This document shows positions 19,078 to 28,044 of a stretch of 58,929 nt of DNA, piece after piece. The stretch comes from a bacterium (GTDB lineage Bacteria > UBP6 > UBA1177 > JAKLFG01). Within the stretch, counting starts at the first letter, position 1. Every line of letters begins with the position of its first letter. The translations under genes were made by a program, and so were the position numbers. Below the pieces are notes generated by a model. The model was given only the letters and a program-made list of their open reading frames with translations, did no database searches and had not been told where the DNA came from. The DNA is taken from assembly GCA_022709425.1 (NCBI GenBank), contig JAKLIW010000017.1, positions 1 through 58,929 of the forward strand, read 5' to 3'.

Positions 19078-20637
19078 CTACGCCGTTCGAACGCAGTTGC
19101 GTCCCTCTCCCTTCGCCCGATAGAGCGCCGTATCGGCCGCCTGAATAAGCCCATCAACGTTCGCCGTTTCGAGCCGGTCGAGACTCGCAACACCGAAACT
19201 GGCGGTGGAGCGGATGATCATCTCACCGTGCGTAACCGCGATATCGGCTATTTTCTGGCGTATCCGTTCGGCGATCATCACGGCGTTCTCCATCCCCGTT
19301 TCGGGAAGCAGGATCGCGATCTCCTCCCCGCCGTAGCGACCGATGAAATCGTGCCCGCGCACCGTCTCGATGCAGGCGGCGCTCACCGCCCGCAAGACCG
19401 CGTCACCCGCCAGATGCCCATGTTCATCGTTGGTTTTTTTGAAATGATCGAGATCGATCATGATGAGCGAAAGCGGCCGTTTATGACGTTTGGCGCGGCT
19501 GAGTTCCTTATCGAACTGTTCCATGAGCGATCGACGGTTGTGCAGACCGGTCAACCCATCGAACACCGCGATCTGTTCAAGCCGCCGCATCAGCAGTTCA
19601 CGGTCGGTCACATCCGATAACATCAGCGTTCCGCCCACTTTTTTGCCGAAACGGCTGGTTATCGGCGCAAACCGGGCATAAAAATAACGGGTGGTCCGCC
19701 CGTCGTTGAGTTCGATATCGACCCCCGGCAATCCCGTGGAAACCTGTTCAACGAGCAAGGGAAAGACCGACAGCACCTCGGAAACCGGCGTCCCGATCGG
19801 CGTTTTGGCAAGCGCCGGCAGGATCATACTCGCCGCCGTGTTATAATCAACCAACCGATCGCGCATATCGAACACGATGACCGCCTCGGCGATGGCGTCA
19901 AACACCCGTTCACGCGCGATCGGCACGATGTCGAGCATACCCAGCCGGAACAGGCCGGCGGCGTAGAAAAGCCCCGACGCCACCACCCCGAACGGGCCGG
20001 TGTCGAGTCCCCACGGCGTATGCCCCGACTGGTAGAAACCATACGCGATCCACGGCGCAACGGCGCCGGACAACATCAACAAGGCGCGTTTGCGCGACGA
20101 GGCGTCCTTGGCCGACATGATCAGTTCTATCAGCAGCAAAACGCCCACCATCGCCGCGATGTTGATGTAGGCATTATGCAGATAATACCACGGACCGGGC
20201 GTGAAGGTCAGACGGATGATACCTTCGCTACGGGCGATATCGGTGGCGGCATAGTAAAGGCCGTGCCACTCGGTCGTGAAGTTGAACAGCAACGTCAGTG
20301 TCGGCATGCCGATAAGCGCCACGCGTATCCAGCCGACGGTCCAGTGGTCGCGGCCGGTATAGCGGAATGCGAGCATCAGCCAGAACGACGGCAGCGTCGC
20401 AATGCCGATATACTCCACGCGATTCCAGAAACGGAGCATCTCGTGCGTGTCGCAAAAGCCTTGGAGCGTGTAGGCCAGCGTATAGACCGTCGCACTCGCC
20501 ATCAGCGCCATGAAGGCCTGCACCACCGGCAATCGCCGCTTGGGCCACGCGTACAGGATCAGGAAGAACGATATCAGCGGGGCGATGAAATAAAGATGCC
20601 GCATCAGAAAAGCGAGCGAGAACATCTCGGTGGTCAT
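19078..20637 (-). CDS. Membrane diguanylate cyclase (7TM-PAS-GGDEF)
   Basis: 519 residues. About seven transmembrane helices (1-230) form a histidine-kinase-type 7TM sensor region, followed by a PAS domain (about 235-350) and a GGDEF domain. The active-site motif is GGEEI at about 436-440, a conservative variant of GGEEF. The inhibitory RxxD site (RGHD) lies five residues before it, so feedback by cyclic-di-GMP is expected. It makes cyclic-di-GMP from two GTP. It overlaps the upstream ABC ATPase gene by 4 bp. Confidence 0.9.
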   Translation of the reverse strand: MTTEMFSLAFLMRHLYFIAPLISFFLILYAWPKRRLPVVQAFMALMASATVYTLAYTLQGFCDTHEMLRFWNRVEYIGIATLPSFWLMLAFRYTGRDHWTVGWIRVALIGMPTLTLLFNFTTEWHGLYYAATDIARSEGIIRLTFTPGPWYYLHNAYINIAAMVGVLLLIELIMSAKDASSRKRALLMLSGAVAPWIAYGFYQSGHTPWGLDTGPFGVVASGLFYAAGLFRLGMLDIVPIARERVFDAIAEAVIVFDMRDRLVDYNTAASMILPALAKTPIGTPVSEVLSVFPLLVEQVSTGLPGVDIELNDGRTTRYFYARFAPITSRFGKKVGGTLMLSDVTDRELLMRRLEQIAVFDGLTGLHNRRSLMEQFDKELSRAKRHKRPLSLIMIDLDHFKKTNDEHGHLAGDAVLRAVSAACIETVRGHDFIGRYGGEEIAILLPETGMENAVMIAERIRQKIADIAVTHGEMIIRSTASFGVASLDRLETANVDGLIQAADTALYRAKGEGRNCVRTA

Positions 20638-21377
20638 CCCGCCCGCTCCGTCCCGACATCGAAGAAGCGGCGCACGCGGAAATCGTCGGTCCGCATCGCC
20701 TCATCGAGCGTGCCGAGGAACGCCACCCCGCCGTCGGCCAGCATCAGCACCTTCTGGGCGCTCCGCCGTATCGAGAGCAGTTCGTGCGTGACGGTGAAGA
20801 AGGTGATCCCCATCTGTTCATTGAGCCGGATGAACAGGAGATCGAGTTCGCGCGTGGTCACCGGATCGAGCCCCGCCTGCGGCTCGTCGAAGAAGATGAT
20901 CTCGGGATCGAGCACCAGCGCCCGCGCCAACGCGCCGCGCTTCCTCATGCCGCCCGACAGTTCCTGCGGGATCTTGGTCCGATGTTCGTATAGATTGACC
21001 ATGGAGAGTTTCTCGCCCGCCACATCGCGGGCGTCGGCGTCGGAGAAGCGCGGAAAATGCATCTTTATCGGCAACATCACATTCTCTTCAAGCGTCATCG
21101 AATTGAGAAGCGCCGAGTTCTGGTAGAGTATCCCAATGCGCCGGTAGAAGGCGGTATCCTCCGGCAACGGATGCACGACCTCATCTCCGGCGAAGAATAT
21201 CTTCCCCGACGACGGCGGATTGAGCCCGACGATCGCTTTGAGCAGCGTCGACTTGCCGCATCCCGAAGTTCCCAGCACGACGAAACGTTCCCCCAGCCTG
21301 ATGGTGAAATTCACCTCGGACAGAATAACCGTATCGCCGTAACCGACCGTCAGATTTTCGACCGTAAGCAGTGACAT
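20634..21377 (-). CDS. ABC transporter ATPase, MlaF-like
   Basis: 247-residue ATPase. Walker A LGTSGCGKST, signature LSGGMRKRGALARAL, Walker B IIFFDEPQAGLDPVTT. The GGMRKR signature and the DPVTT segment are typical of the MlaF/Ttg2A group that drives phospholipid transport between membranes. No MlaE permease or MCE protein lies beside it, so the partner must be elsewhere. ATG at 21377 follows GGGAGG; the frame extends to 21398. Confidence 0.85.
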   Translation of the reverse strand: MSLLTVENLTVGYGDTVILSEVNFTIRLGERFVVLGTSGCGKSTLLKAIVGLNPPSSGKIFFAGDEVVHPLPEDTAFYRRIGILYQNSALLNSMTLEENVMLPIKMHFPRFSDADARDVAGEKLSMVNLYEHRTKIPQELSGGMRKRGALARALVLDPEIIFFDEPQAGLDPVTTRELDLLFIRLNEQMGITFFTVTHELLSIRRSAQKVLMLADGGVAFLGTLDEAMRTDDFRVRRFFDVGTERAG

Positions 21378-21430
21378 AGCGCCACCTCCCGCCGCCATTC
21401 TACATACTTTGCCTCTTTTTGCCAGTCGTT

Positions 21431-22474
21431 GGGGTCAGGGCGTTTATAGTAAAGTTATTGACAAGCGCTTTTCTCTTTGGTAGCTTTCCCTGAACCGTTG
21501 AACGGAGGTGCTCCATGGCCCGCCCCCTGCGCATCGCCTACCCCGGCGCCATCTACCATGTCATCAACCGCGGACACCGCCGCGACCCCATCTTCACCTG
21601 CGACGACGACCGCCGCGAGTTCCTCCGCCGTCTGCTCCTCGCCGTCCGCAAATATCGCCTCATCCTCCACGGCTGGTGCCTCATGCCCAACCACTTCCAC
21701 CTCCTCCTCGAAACGCCCGACGCAAACCTCAGCCGCGCGATGCACACCTTCCAGTCGAGTTACGCCAACTGGTTCCGCATCAAGTACCGCCTCGTCGGGA
21801 GCGTATTCCAGAGCCGCTACAAGGCGGTGCTCGTCGAGAACACCGAATACCTCCTCATGCTCACCGCGTACATCCACCTCAACCCGGTGCGGGCAAAGAT
21901 CGTTGAAAAGCCGGAGAAGTTCCCGTGGAGTTCCCACCGCATCTATATCGGTGCGGCGACCGATGAGATGACCACGACAGCGCGGGTGCTCGCCGAGGCG
22001 GGCGGCGTAGAGAATCTCAGCGACATCATGTGGGATCAGGAACTCGAGCCGGAGCAGGTTTACGGCAAATATTCCATCGTCGGCGGCGAAGATTTTTTCT
22101 ACGAGATGAAGGAAAAACTCGACACCGGCAAACTGCCCGACCGGCAGGCGGTCCCCGATGTGCGCGGCCTCACGATGGTGAAGCCCGAGACGATAGCGGC
22201 GGCGGTCTGCGCGGTGACGGGGGCGACGGAGGATGAGTTGCATCACTCCCGTTCACGCGCCGTGGCCCGGAAGATATTCTTTTACTTACTCAAGCACGAC
22301 ACGACGATGCTGATCAAGGAGATCGCAACGATAGCGGGGATGAGCCGCGTGGGGATGAGCGGCGTCCTTTCCAAGTTCGAGAAGGGGCTGGCGGCCGATA
22401 GACGGTTGAGGCAGGTCATTGAGAAGGTGCGGCAATCGTACCGGCATTAACTATACAAGAAACGCCCTGACCCC
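21431..22474 (+). mobile_element. RAYT transposon-like unit with perfect 15-bp inverted ends
   Basis: GGGGTCAGGGCGTTT at 21431-21445 recurs as its exact reverse complement at 22460-22474, enclosing the transposase gene. The inner flanks also share ACTATA, with a small insertion on the right. The ends look like half-REP sequences. No target duplication is evident. Confidence 0.8.
21515..22450 (+). CDS. REP-associated tyrosine transposase (Y1, HUH)
   Basis: 311 residues. Amino Y1-transposase domain (about 1-180): MARPLRIAYPGAIYHVINRGHRRDPIF opening, the HUH metal motif in LMPNHFHLLLE and the catalytic Tyr region around YLLMLTAYIHLNPVRA. The carboxy part (about 215-300) has a DnaA-like helix-turn-helix character (EIATIAGMSRVGMSGVLSKFEKGL). 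It should nick single-stranded DNA at REP-type hairpins. CGGAGGTGCTCC precedes the ATG. It appears intact. Confidence 0.93.
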   Translation: MARPLRIAYPGAIYHVINRGHRRDPIFTCDDDRREFLRRLLLAVRKYRLILHGWCLMPNHFHLLLETPDANLSRAMHTFQSSYANWFRIKYRLVGSVFQSRYKAVLVENTEYLLMLTAYIHLNPVRAKIVEKPEKFPWSSHRIYIGAATDEMTTTARVLAEAGGVENLSDIMWDQELEPEQVYGKYSIVGGEDFFYEMKEKLDTGKLPDRQAVPDVRGLTMVKPETIAAAVCAVTGATEDELHHSRSRAVARKIFFYLLKHDTTMLIKEIATIAGMSRVGMSGVLSKFEKGLAADRRLRQVIEKVRQSYRH

Positions 22475-22500
22475 CGATCCTGATCTGGCAAGGATTTTTA

Positions 22501-22529
22501 TTGCAAAAAAGTCCCGATGTCACTAGAGT
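22501..22529 (+). promoter_or_regulatory. Putative promoter of the TPR membrane gene
   Basis: TTGCAA (22501-22506), 17-bp spacer, TAGAGT (22524-22529), 27 bp before the ATG at 22557. Each hexamer matches consensus at four positions. Confidence 0.45.
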
Positions 22530-22556
22530 GGCCCGTATTATTTATGGAGGCATTCC

Positions 22557-23294
22557 ATGTACAATCTTGCGATAAGCATCGGCGGCGGCATCGTCATCGC
22601 GCTTCTTATCGGCCTTATCACCGGCTGGTGGGGTTTCGGCGCGTTCATCGGTCTGTTCCTCGCCATCGTCGCCTTCTTCGTCATTTCGCGGCAGATCACC
22701 CAGAAACTGCAGGCGCTGTTCCTGCGCGCCAACGCCGAGATACAGAAGCAGAAGGTCGACCGCGCCATGGAGATACTGCGCGACGGGTATCGCTGGAACC
22801 GCTGGGCCTTTCTCGTCAAGGCGCAGATAGACAGCCAGATCGGTATCATCCTCTACTCAACCAAGAAGTTTGGGGAAGCCTACAAATACCTCCAGAACTC
22901 CAACGCGCGGCTTTATCTCGCCTACTGCATGCTGGTCATCGGCCACCTCAAGAACAACAAGCAGAAAGAGGCGCTCGACGCGATGGAGCTCCTGATGCGC
23001 TTCAACAAGAAGGAGCCCTTCGTCTTCTCGCTGTGCGCCTACCTGTACGAGGAGGAACTCGACGACCGCGAAAAGGCGCTGGCGACCCTCAAGCGCGGCC
23101 TCAAATCGATGCCGAACAATCAGAACCTCAATGAGCATCTGATGGCGCTCCAGAACAAGGTCGCCTTCAAGATGGAGAAGTACGGCGAGGTGTGGTACCA
23201 GATGTTCCTCGACCGTAAAGCGGTCTCGCGCCTTCAGCAGAAGATGATAAAGGATCAACAGCGGCGCATGAAGGTGAGCGGCGTGGTCCGCTGA
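22557..23294 (+). CDS. Membrane-anchored TPR-like protein
   Basis: 245 residues. Two close hydrophobic helices at about 4-45 form an amino membrane anchor. The remainder is helical with TPR-like spacing (ALDAMELLMRFNKKEPFVFSLCAYLYEEELDDREKALATLKRGLKSMPNNQNL), suggesting a cytoplasmic protein-interaction scaffold. GGAGG precedes the ATG. It is 69 bp upstream of the HEAT-repeat gene, which has a promoter of its own. Confidence 0.8.
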   Translation: MYNLAISIGGGIVIALLIGLITGWWGFGAFIGLFLAIVAFFVISRQITQKLQALFLRANAEIQKQKVDRAMEILRDGYRWNRWAFLVKAQIDSQIGIILYSTKKFGEAYKYLQNSNARLYLAYCMLVIGHLKNNKQKEALDAMELLMRFNKKEPFVFSLCAYLYEEELDDREKALATLKRGLKSMPNNQNLNEHLMALQNKVAFKMEKYGEVWYQMFLDRKAVSRLQQKMIKDQQRRMKVSGVVR

Positions 23295-23304
23295 GGCGAT
23301 TTTC

Positions 23305-23333
23305 TTGAATTTCTTTCCCTGCGGGAGCATAAT
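23305..23333 (+). promoter_or_regulatory. Putative promoter of the HEAT/HD gene pair
   Basis: TTGAAT (23305-23310), 17-bp spacer, CATAAT (23328-23333), 30 bp before the ATG at 23364. Confidence 0.5.
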
Positions 23334-23363
23334 GGGCCGTTCCATATCTGAAGGGAGCGGGAT

Positions 23364-25271
23364 ATGAGCGGCAGAGGACATGATCGCAACATCATCGAAT
23401 TCTTCCGGCAGAACACCGATCTGGAGGCGTCACAGGAACATCTCCGTGGCCAGGCCGACGAGATCGTCACGCTCTTTCACAAGGTGCTCAAGGGGTACAA
23501 ACTCTACCCGATAAGCAACCCGATGTTCAAAAGGTTCGCCGAAGACTTCAAGGTCAAGGTCGATCTGATGCACACCGAGATACCGGTCATCCCGTTCCGC
23601 ATCAAAAAGACCGGCTTCATCTTCATGAAACAGCCGATCGAAACGGCGCTGGACGACAATGAAGTCATCTATGTGCTGTTCAACGACGGCATCCGCGAGA
23701 TATACTTCGCCAAGGGGATAACCAACGACGAGATCGTTAAATTCTTCAACATACTCGCGAAGGTCACCGTCTATGCGAGCGAGGATTACGACATCGCCAC
23801 CCTGCTGTGGGATTCGGCGTTCGAGCATATCGGTTATGTCACCGAAGAGGAACTCATCGCGTCGGAACCGTTCGAATATGACGATTTCGATCAGGGCTAC
23901 GATCTCAACGCCGCCGCAAATCAGGGGCGCGATCTTATTCCCGAGAAATTCAGCGATCGCGATGTCCCTTTTCAGGACAAACAGACCTACATCATCACCA
24001 ACGAGGATAAGGCCATTTTCGCGGAACAGATACAGCTCTATGACGAGAATGCGGTCACCGCGCGTTTCCTCAAGGAGCTTTCCCTCAAGTTGTTGCACGG
24101 GACCAACAATGAGGTGCGCAGCGACCTAGTCGATACCGCATCGCTCCTCTGGGAGCGACTGCTTTTGTTCGGCGCGGTCAAGGAATCGGTCGTTTTCCTC
24201 AAAACGCTCCTCAAGATCGGGGCGCAGTTCCGCGAAACCAACGAAGAGTTCTATGTCAAGATAAAGAACGGCATCGCGAATGTCACCAATGACGATTTTC
24301 TCAACCGTGTCTTCAAGATGGCCGACAACTTCGACCCGGAACAGTTCGAATATTTCGGCGATTTCCTCGCCGTCGTACCGCCGACTCAACTGCCCACGAT
24401 GATCATCAAACTGACCGAACTCCAGACTAAGGAGCTCCGGATCGCGGCGCTCGAGAAACTCGGCAAGATCTTGAAGAATCCCGAAGTGGTCAAGCCGCTC
24501 CTCTCCCACGCCGACTGGCACGTCGTCCGCAATGGACTGACCGTTCTTAAGGCGATAGACAACCCGGCGGTCGTACCGCTGTTGCGGTCGATCATCAACC
24601 ATCCGCAGAAACAGGTCCGCATCGAATCGATCACGGTTCTCATGAACTATTCGGTCGAAGAGGCGCTCCCGGCGCTCGAAAAAGCGGTGTTCAGCCCCGA
24701 AAAGGACATCCGTCTCATGTCGGTCGACAAACTGCTCGAACTCAAGAACCCGCAGGTGAAAACGGTTATCAACCGTCTCCTGCAGGAAAAACATCTGGCT
24801 TCACTTGATCCGGCCGAGGCAACGAACTACGTTCAAAAGATCATCGACGAGAAACGGCAGGATCTTTACGATCTTCTCTCGGTGCTCCTTTTTTCGCGCA
24901 CACCGGTGTTGTACGGGATAGCGCTAAAACTGCTCGGCAAGATCGATTCGACCAAACCCATCGTCCGCCATATCGTTAAGTTCATCGACAACCCCGAGTT
25001 CGAAAAGTGCCCACGCGCCGAAGTGGAACTCTTCCTGCCGCTCATCCGCCCCGAGAACTTCGCTCAAACCATCCCGCCGCTCGAGAAGATACTCAAACTC
25101 AGCGGCCCCCTGCTTAAACGCGATGCTTTCAAGGATATCAAGGATGCGGTCATCACCCACCTTAATCAATACCGATCCGATCCGGCGGTGAAACTGTTCT
25201 TCAAAAAAGGGATCGCATCGGGAAATAAAGAGACCGAAGAGTTGATCCGCGCGAAGGGAGGCCTGCTGTGA
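23364..25271 (+). CDS. HEAT-repeat protein
   Basis: 635 residues, cytoplasmic. The amino domain (about 20-150) has the pattern of a helix with GYKLYPISNPMFKRF, beta strands (IPFRIKKTGFIFMKQPI), and NDGIREIYFAKGITNDEIVKFFNIL. A carboxy region of HEAT-like helical pairs follows (about 340-520, e.g. ALEKLGKILKNPEVVKPLLSHADWHVVRNGLTVLKAI). Such proteins act as scaffolds. The next gene overlaps by 4 bp and has a similar amino domain, so the two probably form a functional pair. Confidence 0.85.
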   Translation: MSGRGHDRNIIEFFRQNTDLEASQEHLRGQADEIVTLFHKVLKGYKLYPISNPMFKRFAEDFKVKVDLMHTEIPVIPFRIKKTGFIFMKQPIETALDDNEVIYVLFNDGIREIYFAKGITNDEIVKFFNILAKVTVYASEDYDIATLLWDSAFEHIGYVTEEELIASEPFEYDDFDQGYDLNAAANQGRDLIPEKFSDRDVPFQDKQTYIITNEDKAIFAEQIQLYDENAVTARFLKELSLKLLHGTNNEVRSDLVDTASLLWERLLLFGAVKESVVFLKTLLKIGAQFRETNEEFYVKIKNGIANVTNDDFLNRVFKMADNFDPEQFEYFGDFLAVVPPTQLPTMIIKLTELQTKELRIAALEKLGKILKNPEVVKPLLSHADWHVVRNGLTVLKAIDNPAVVPLLRSIINHPQKQVRIESITVLMNYSVEEALPALEKAVFSPEKDIRLMSVDKLLELKNPQVKTVINRLLQEKHLASLDPAEATNYVQKIIDEKRQDLYDLLSVLLFSRTPVLYGIALKLLGKIDSTKPIVRHIVKFIDNPEFEKCPRAEVELFLPLIRPENFAQTIPPLEKILKLSGPLLKRDAFKDIKDAVITHLNQYRSDPAVKLFFKKGIASGNKETEELIRAKGGLL

Positions 25272-26725
25272 CCGAAGACACCCGCATTCAGGGGCGCGAA
25301 GGTCCGCGTAACTTTCTTAAGTCGGTGGACGAAGGCATCAAACTTAAAGGGTACGAATTCGCCGCCTCTTTCTTCGCGTTATGGAAGTCGCTCAAGATGT
25401 ACGGCGAAGAAAATGACGCGGTCAAAAAATCGGTCGACAAGACCATGGAGTTGCTTCAGTTCTTCTTCCGGTCGACGCCGACCGTAAACTTCGGCTACAA
25501 CGGCACCGACATCGTCATCAACGAGCAACGTCTGAAAGGCAAGCGGGGCGGCGAAGATTATCTGGAGATGCTTTCTCAGATATTCCTTTCTCTCTATATC
25601 GGCGACGTGGAGATAGGTTCGGCCATTCAACGGCAGGATCTCATTAATTTCTGTCTGCTGACCCGCAACATCACCCCGGGAACTCCCGGCACCGAAGAAC
25701 ACTTTCAGAAACTCGAGAGTGAACTGACGGCGCGTGCGCCGAATATCCGCATCACGATGTTCAACCCCATCTTGGACGAACTGCCGCCCATCATCGATAA
25801 GCAGCAGAAGGCGCGACAGGTCTACCGCAATCTCGTGATGGACTTCCCTCAGTTCCGTAAAAAAGTACTCCAGAAACAGCCGATCCCACTGAAAAAAGCG
25901 ATACGCAACATCCAAAACCTCATCGACTTGATGACCGACGAGGAGGAAGATTCACAGTGGGGCCATCTGCTGTTCCTCGCTTCGCTCGACAGTTATCAGA
26001 AGTTGTACATACCGACCCACGCGGCCAATACTGCCGTACTGGCCGTCGCCGTAGCGGTCAGACTCGGCGTCCCCAAGCGACGCCTGACCACCGCCGGATT
26101 GGCCGGCTACCTTCACGATATCGGACTGCCCGACGAGGATCCGCGCGATCTCAAGAATCTACATAACGAGATCGGTTTCGGGTTCCTCAGTCACCTCAAC
26201 TCGCTCAATTTCTCGATGATGGAGGCGGCCATCACCGCCTCATCGCACCATGACACCTATGACTTCCGCGGACTCATTCACGAACCGGAAGGAGAAACCT
26301 ATTCGACCCCGATATCGGAGATCATCAAGGTCTGTGACTACTACGATATCGCCACTCGCTGGTGGCCGTGGAACCCCGGCAAACCGCTCTCTCGCGTCAA
26401 TGCGATGGAATGGATATTCGACACCACGAACAAGAAGAAGACCTTTACTCCCTCGGCAACTAAAGGACTCTATTCCGTGCTCGGCCTCTATCCTCCGGGA
26501 CAGATACTGCGAGTCAACCAAAAACGTTCGCTTGCCTGTTCCGTCGGTGGATTTTTCAGCAAATACGAGGAAGCGCGGGTCATCATCCTGTCGGACCAGA
26601 TGGATTTCAAAGGATATGCAAAATTGAATGCCGGCGCACTCTCACATCTGCCGGCCGAACAGCATTATCGTCTTCCCCCGCGCGCTTACAAGGATATCTT
26701 TCAGAGTTTTCAGGTCACGGTCTGA
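25268..26725 (+). CDS. HD-domain phosphohydrolase, variant HD-GYP
   Basis: 485 residues. An amino domain (about 15-150) resembles that of the preceding protein. An HD domain follows: His251 (HAANTAV), His283-Asp284 (YLHDIG), and His327-His328 (SSHHDTYD). HD-GYP proteins normally continue HHExxDGxGYP; here the corresponding segment SHHDTYDFRGL lacks GYP. Cyclic-di-GMP phosphodiesterase activity is therefore uncertain, though the metal ligands seem kept. GTG start overlaps the previous stop (GTGA). Confidence 0.82.
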   Translation: MTEDTRIQGREGPRNFLKSVDEGIKLKGYEFAASFFALWKSLKMYGEENDAVKKSVDKTMELLQFFFRSTPTVNFGYNGTDIVINEQRLKGKRGGEDYLEMLSQIFLSLYIGDVEIGSAIQRQDLINFCLLTRNITPGTPGTEEHFQKLESELTARAPNIRITMFNPILDELPPIIDKQQKARQVYRNLVMDFPQFRKKVLQKQPIPLKKAIRNIQNLIDLMTDEEEDSQWGHLLFLASLDSYQKLYIPTHAANTAVLAVAVAVRLGVPKRRLTTAGLAGYLHDIGLPDEDPRDLKNLHNEIGFGFLSHLNSLNFSMMEAAITASSHHDTYDFRGLIHEPEGETYSTPISEIIKVCDYYDIATRWWPWNPGKPLSRVNAMEWIFDTTNKKKTFTPSATKGLYSVLGLYPPGQILRVNQKRSLACSVGGFFSKYEEARVIILSDQMDFKGYAKLNAGALSHLPAEQHYRLPPRAYKDIFQSFQVTV

Positions 26726-26729
26726 CCGT

Positions 26730-27167
26730 TTAGTTTCCCTGCGCGATCTTCTGCCCATTGAGCATGACACGCCACGAAAGCGGTGCTATCTTGCGGAACA
26801 TCGCCGATATGCCGCAGTATTTTTCCTGCGACAGCGTCACGGCGCGGATGAGCTTCTCCGCTTCGATCCCCCCATCGACCAGATAGGTGATCGCAAAGGC
26901 GGTGAAGACCTTCGGATGTTCCTCCGAGAGCGGCGCCTCGACCTCGATACGAAAGCTCTCCGGGAGCGGCACCCGCATCTTGTTCAAGATGGCCACCACA
27001 TCGAGTCCCGTGCAACCGGCGACCGATTGCAGGAACAGGTGCTTCGGCGTCTCGGCGACCGGTCGGCCATCAACCTGATATTCAGGCCCAGCCATCGGCA
27101 CCGATACCGCGATATCGCTCCCCGTCTCGAACAGGCCGTCTTTTTTGTGTGTGATCCAGACCAACAT
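26730..27167 (-). CDS. OsmC family protein
   Basis: 145-residue OsmC/YhfA-type protein. The two conserved redox cysteines are Cys52 in SVAGCTGLDV and Cys118 in KYCGISAMF. Family members reduce organic hydroperoxides or have unknown thiol functions; this short form is closer to the YhfA branch. ATG at 27167 follows a GGGGGG stretch; an ATG-less extension upstream is possible. Convergent with the HD gene. Confidence 0.88.
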   Translation of the reverse strand: MLVWITHKKDGLFETGSDIAVSVPMAGPEYQVDGRPVAETPKHLFLQSVAGCTGLDVVAILNKMRVPLPESFRIEVEAPLSEEHPKVFTAFAITYLVDGGIEAEKLIRAVTLSQEKYCGISAMFRKIAPLSWRVMLNGQKIAQGN

Positions 27168-27191
27168 GGTTGCCCCCCGCAAAAGTATACC

Positions 27192-27220
27192 TTGACAAAA
27201 ACCTCATGACACACTAACAT
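27192..27220 (+). promoter_or_regulatory. Promoter of the repeat-bearing lipoprotein
   Basis: TTGACA (27192-27197), 17-bp spacer, TAACAT (27215-27220), about 65 bp before the start codon at 27287. Confidence 0.55.
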
Positions 27221-27286
27221 CCTCTAGACTATGTGTTTTTTAGAAATAGGCAATCTTTATTTTCGGGACAAAAGGGAGGTGTGGCG

Positions 27287-28024
27287 ATGCGTAGCGTGAT
27301 GTCCTTGGCCCTCTTGTTGGCGGCCGTTTGGATAGTCATCGGTGCCTGTACGACCGAAGAGCTCGGCTTTGTCGCGGGAGACATCTGCGATGTGGCCGGG
27401 ACGACCGCGTGTGACGCCGACGGCATGGTGGTTCTGCAATGCGCCGACGGCGTATGGCAGCCGTTCGAGGACTGCCTCAATGGATGCACCGAAGAGAGCG
27501 GTTCGGCCGCCTGTATCGGTAACGAACCGAGCGATGAGGACACTGCCGCCACAGACAAGCCCTCGCTTCCTGAGAACGAGCCGACGATCACCGATGACGC
27601 CACGGTGGCCGAGACCGAAGAACCGACCGGTGACGATGCAGTGATCGAGACCGATGATGTGGTCGTAACCGACGACGCTACCGTTACCGATGATGCGGTC
27701 GTAACCGACGACGCTACCGTTACCGATGATACGGTCGTAACCGACGACGACACCGTTACCGATGATGCGCTCGTAACAGACGACGACACCGTTACCGATG
27801 ATGCGCTCGCAACAGACGATGCCACCGTTACCGACGAAGACGGGCTTATCACCGACGCCGACACCACTCCGGTCACCTGCACCGCGATAACCCTGCCTTA
27901 CAATAACCCCTCCCCCGGCAACAAACTAGCCATCACGTGCGTTTTCGCACGGCCTGTTTTCTTGACAAGACACCGTAACTTTGGGAGGTTCGAGGCCGTA
28001 CGGGGAATCTCGCATCCTCGTTGA
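27287..28024 (+). CDS. Asp/Thr-repeat lipoprotein, probably truncated
   Basis: 245 residues. Lipobox VIGAC (Cys21), a Cys-rich module (about 28-80, GDICDVAGTTACDADGMVVLQCADG...) like the one in the lipoprotein at 58139, then an acidic region with five 12-residue repeats (DDAVVTDDATVT type). After the repeats a single Cys segment (TPVTCTAITLP) begins, then the frame continues through a hairpin at 27936-27951 and a TTGACA before stopping 20 bp from the next gene. The last 40 or so residues look non-coding in character, so the original carboxy domain seems lost. Confidence 0.7.
   Translation: MRSVMSLALLLAAVWIVIGACTTEELGFVAGDICDVAGTTACDADGMVVLQCADGVWQPFEDCLNGCTEESGSAACIGNEPSDEDTAATDKPSLPENEPTITDDATVAETEEPTGDDAVIETDDVVVTDDATVTDDAVVTDDATVTDDTVVTDDDTVTDDALVTDDDTVTDDALATDDATVTDEDGLITDADTTPVTCTAITLPYNNPSPGNKLAITCVFARPVFLTRHRNFGRFEAVRGISHPR
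27653..27832 (+). repeat. Five tandem 36-bp repeats
   Basis: Five consecutive 36-bp units at 27653, 27689, 27725, 27761 and 27797, each starting GATGAT and ending ACCGTTACC, encoding 12 residues per unit. Units 1 and 2 differ by one base, and later units have a few changes each. Length variation by slippage would stay in frame. Confidence 0.9.
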
Positions 28025-28044
28025 AAAAGTAAAAGGGGTGTATC

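Noticed and set aside
27653..27832. CRISPR-like array
   Set aside because: The 36-bp units are contiguous with no unique spacers and encode an in-frame peptide repeat.
27957..27990. Promoter for the activase from the TTGACA at 27963-27968
   Set aside because: No acceptable -10 box lies 16-18 bp downstream.
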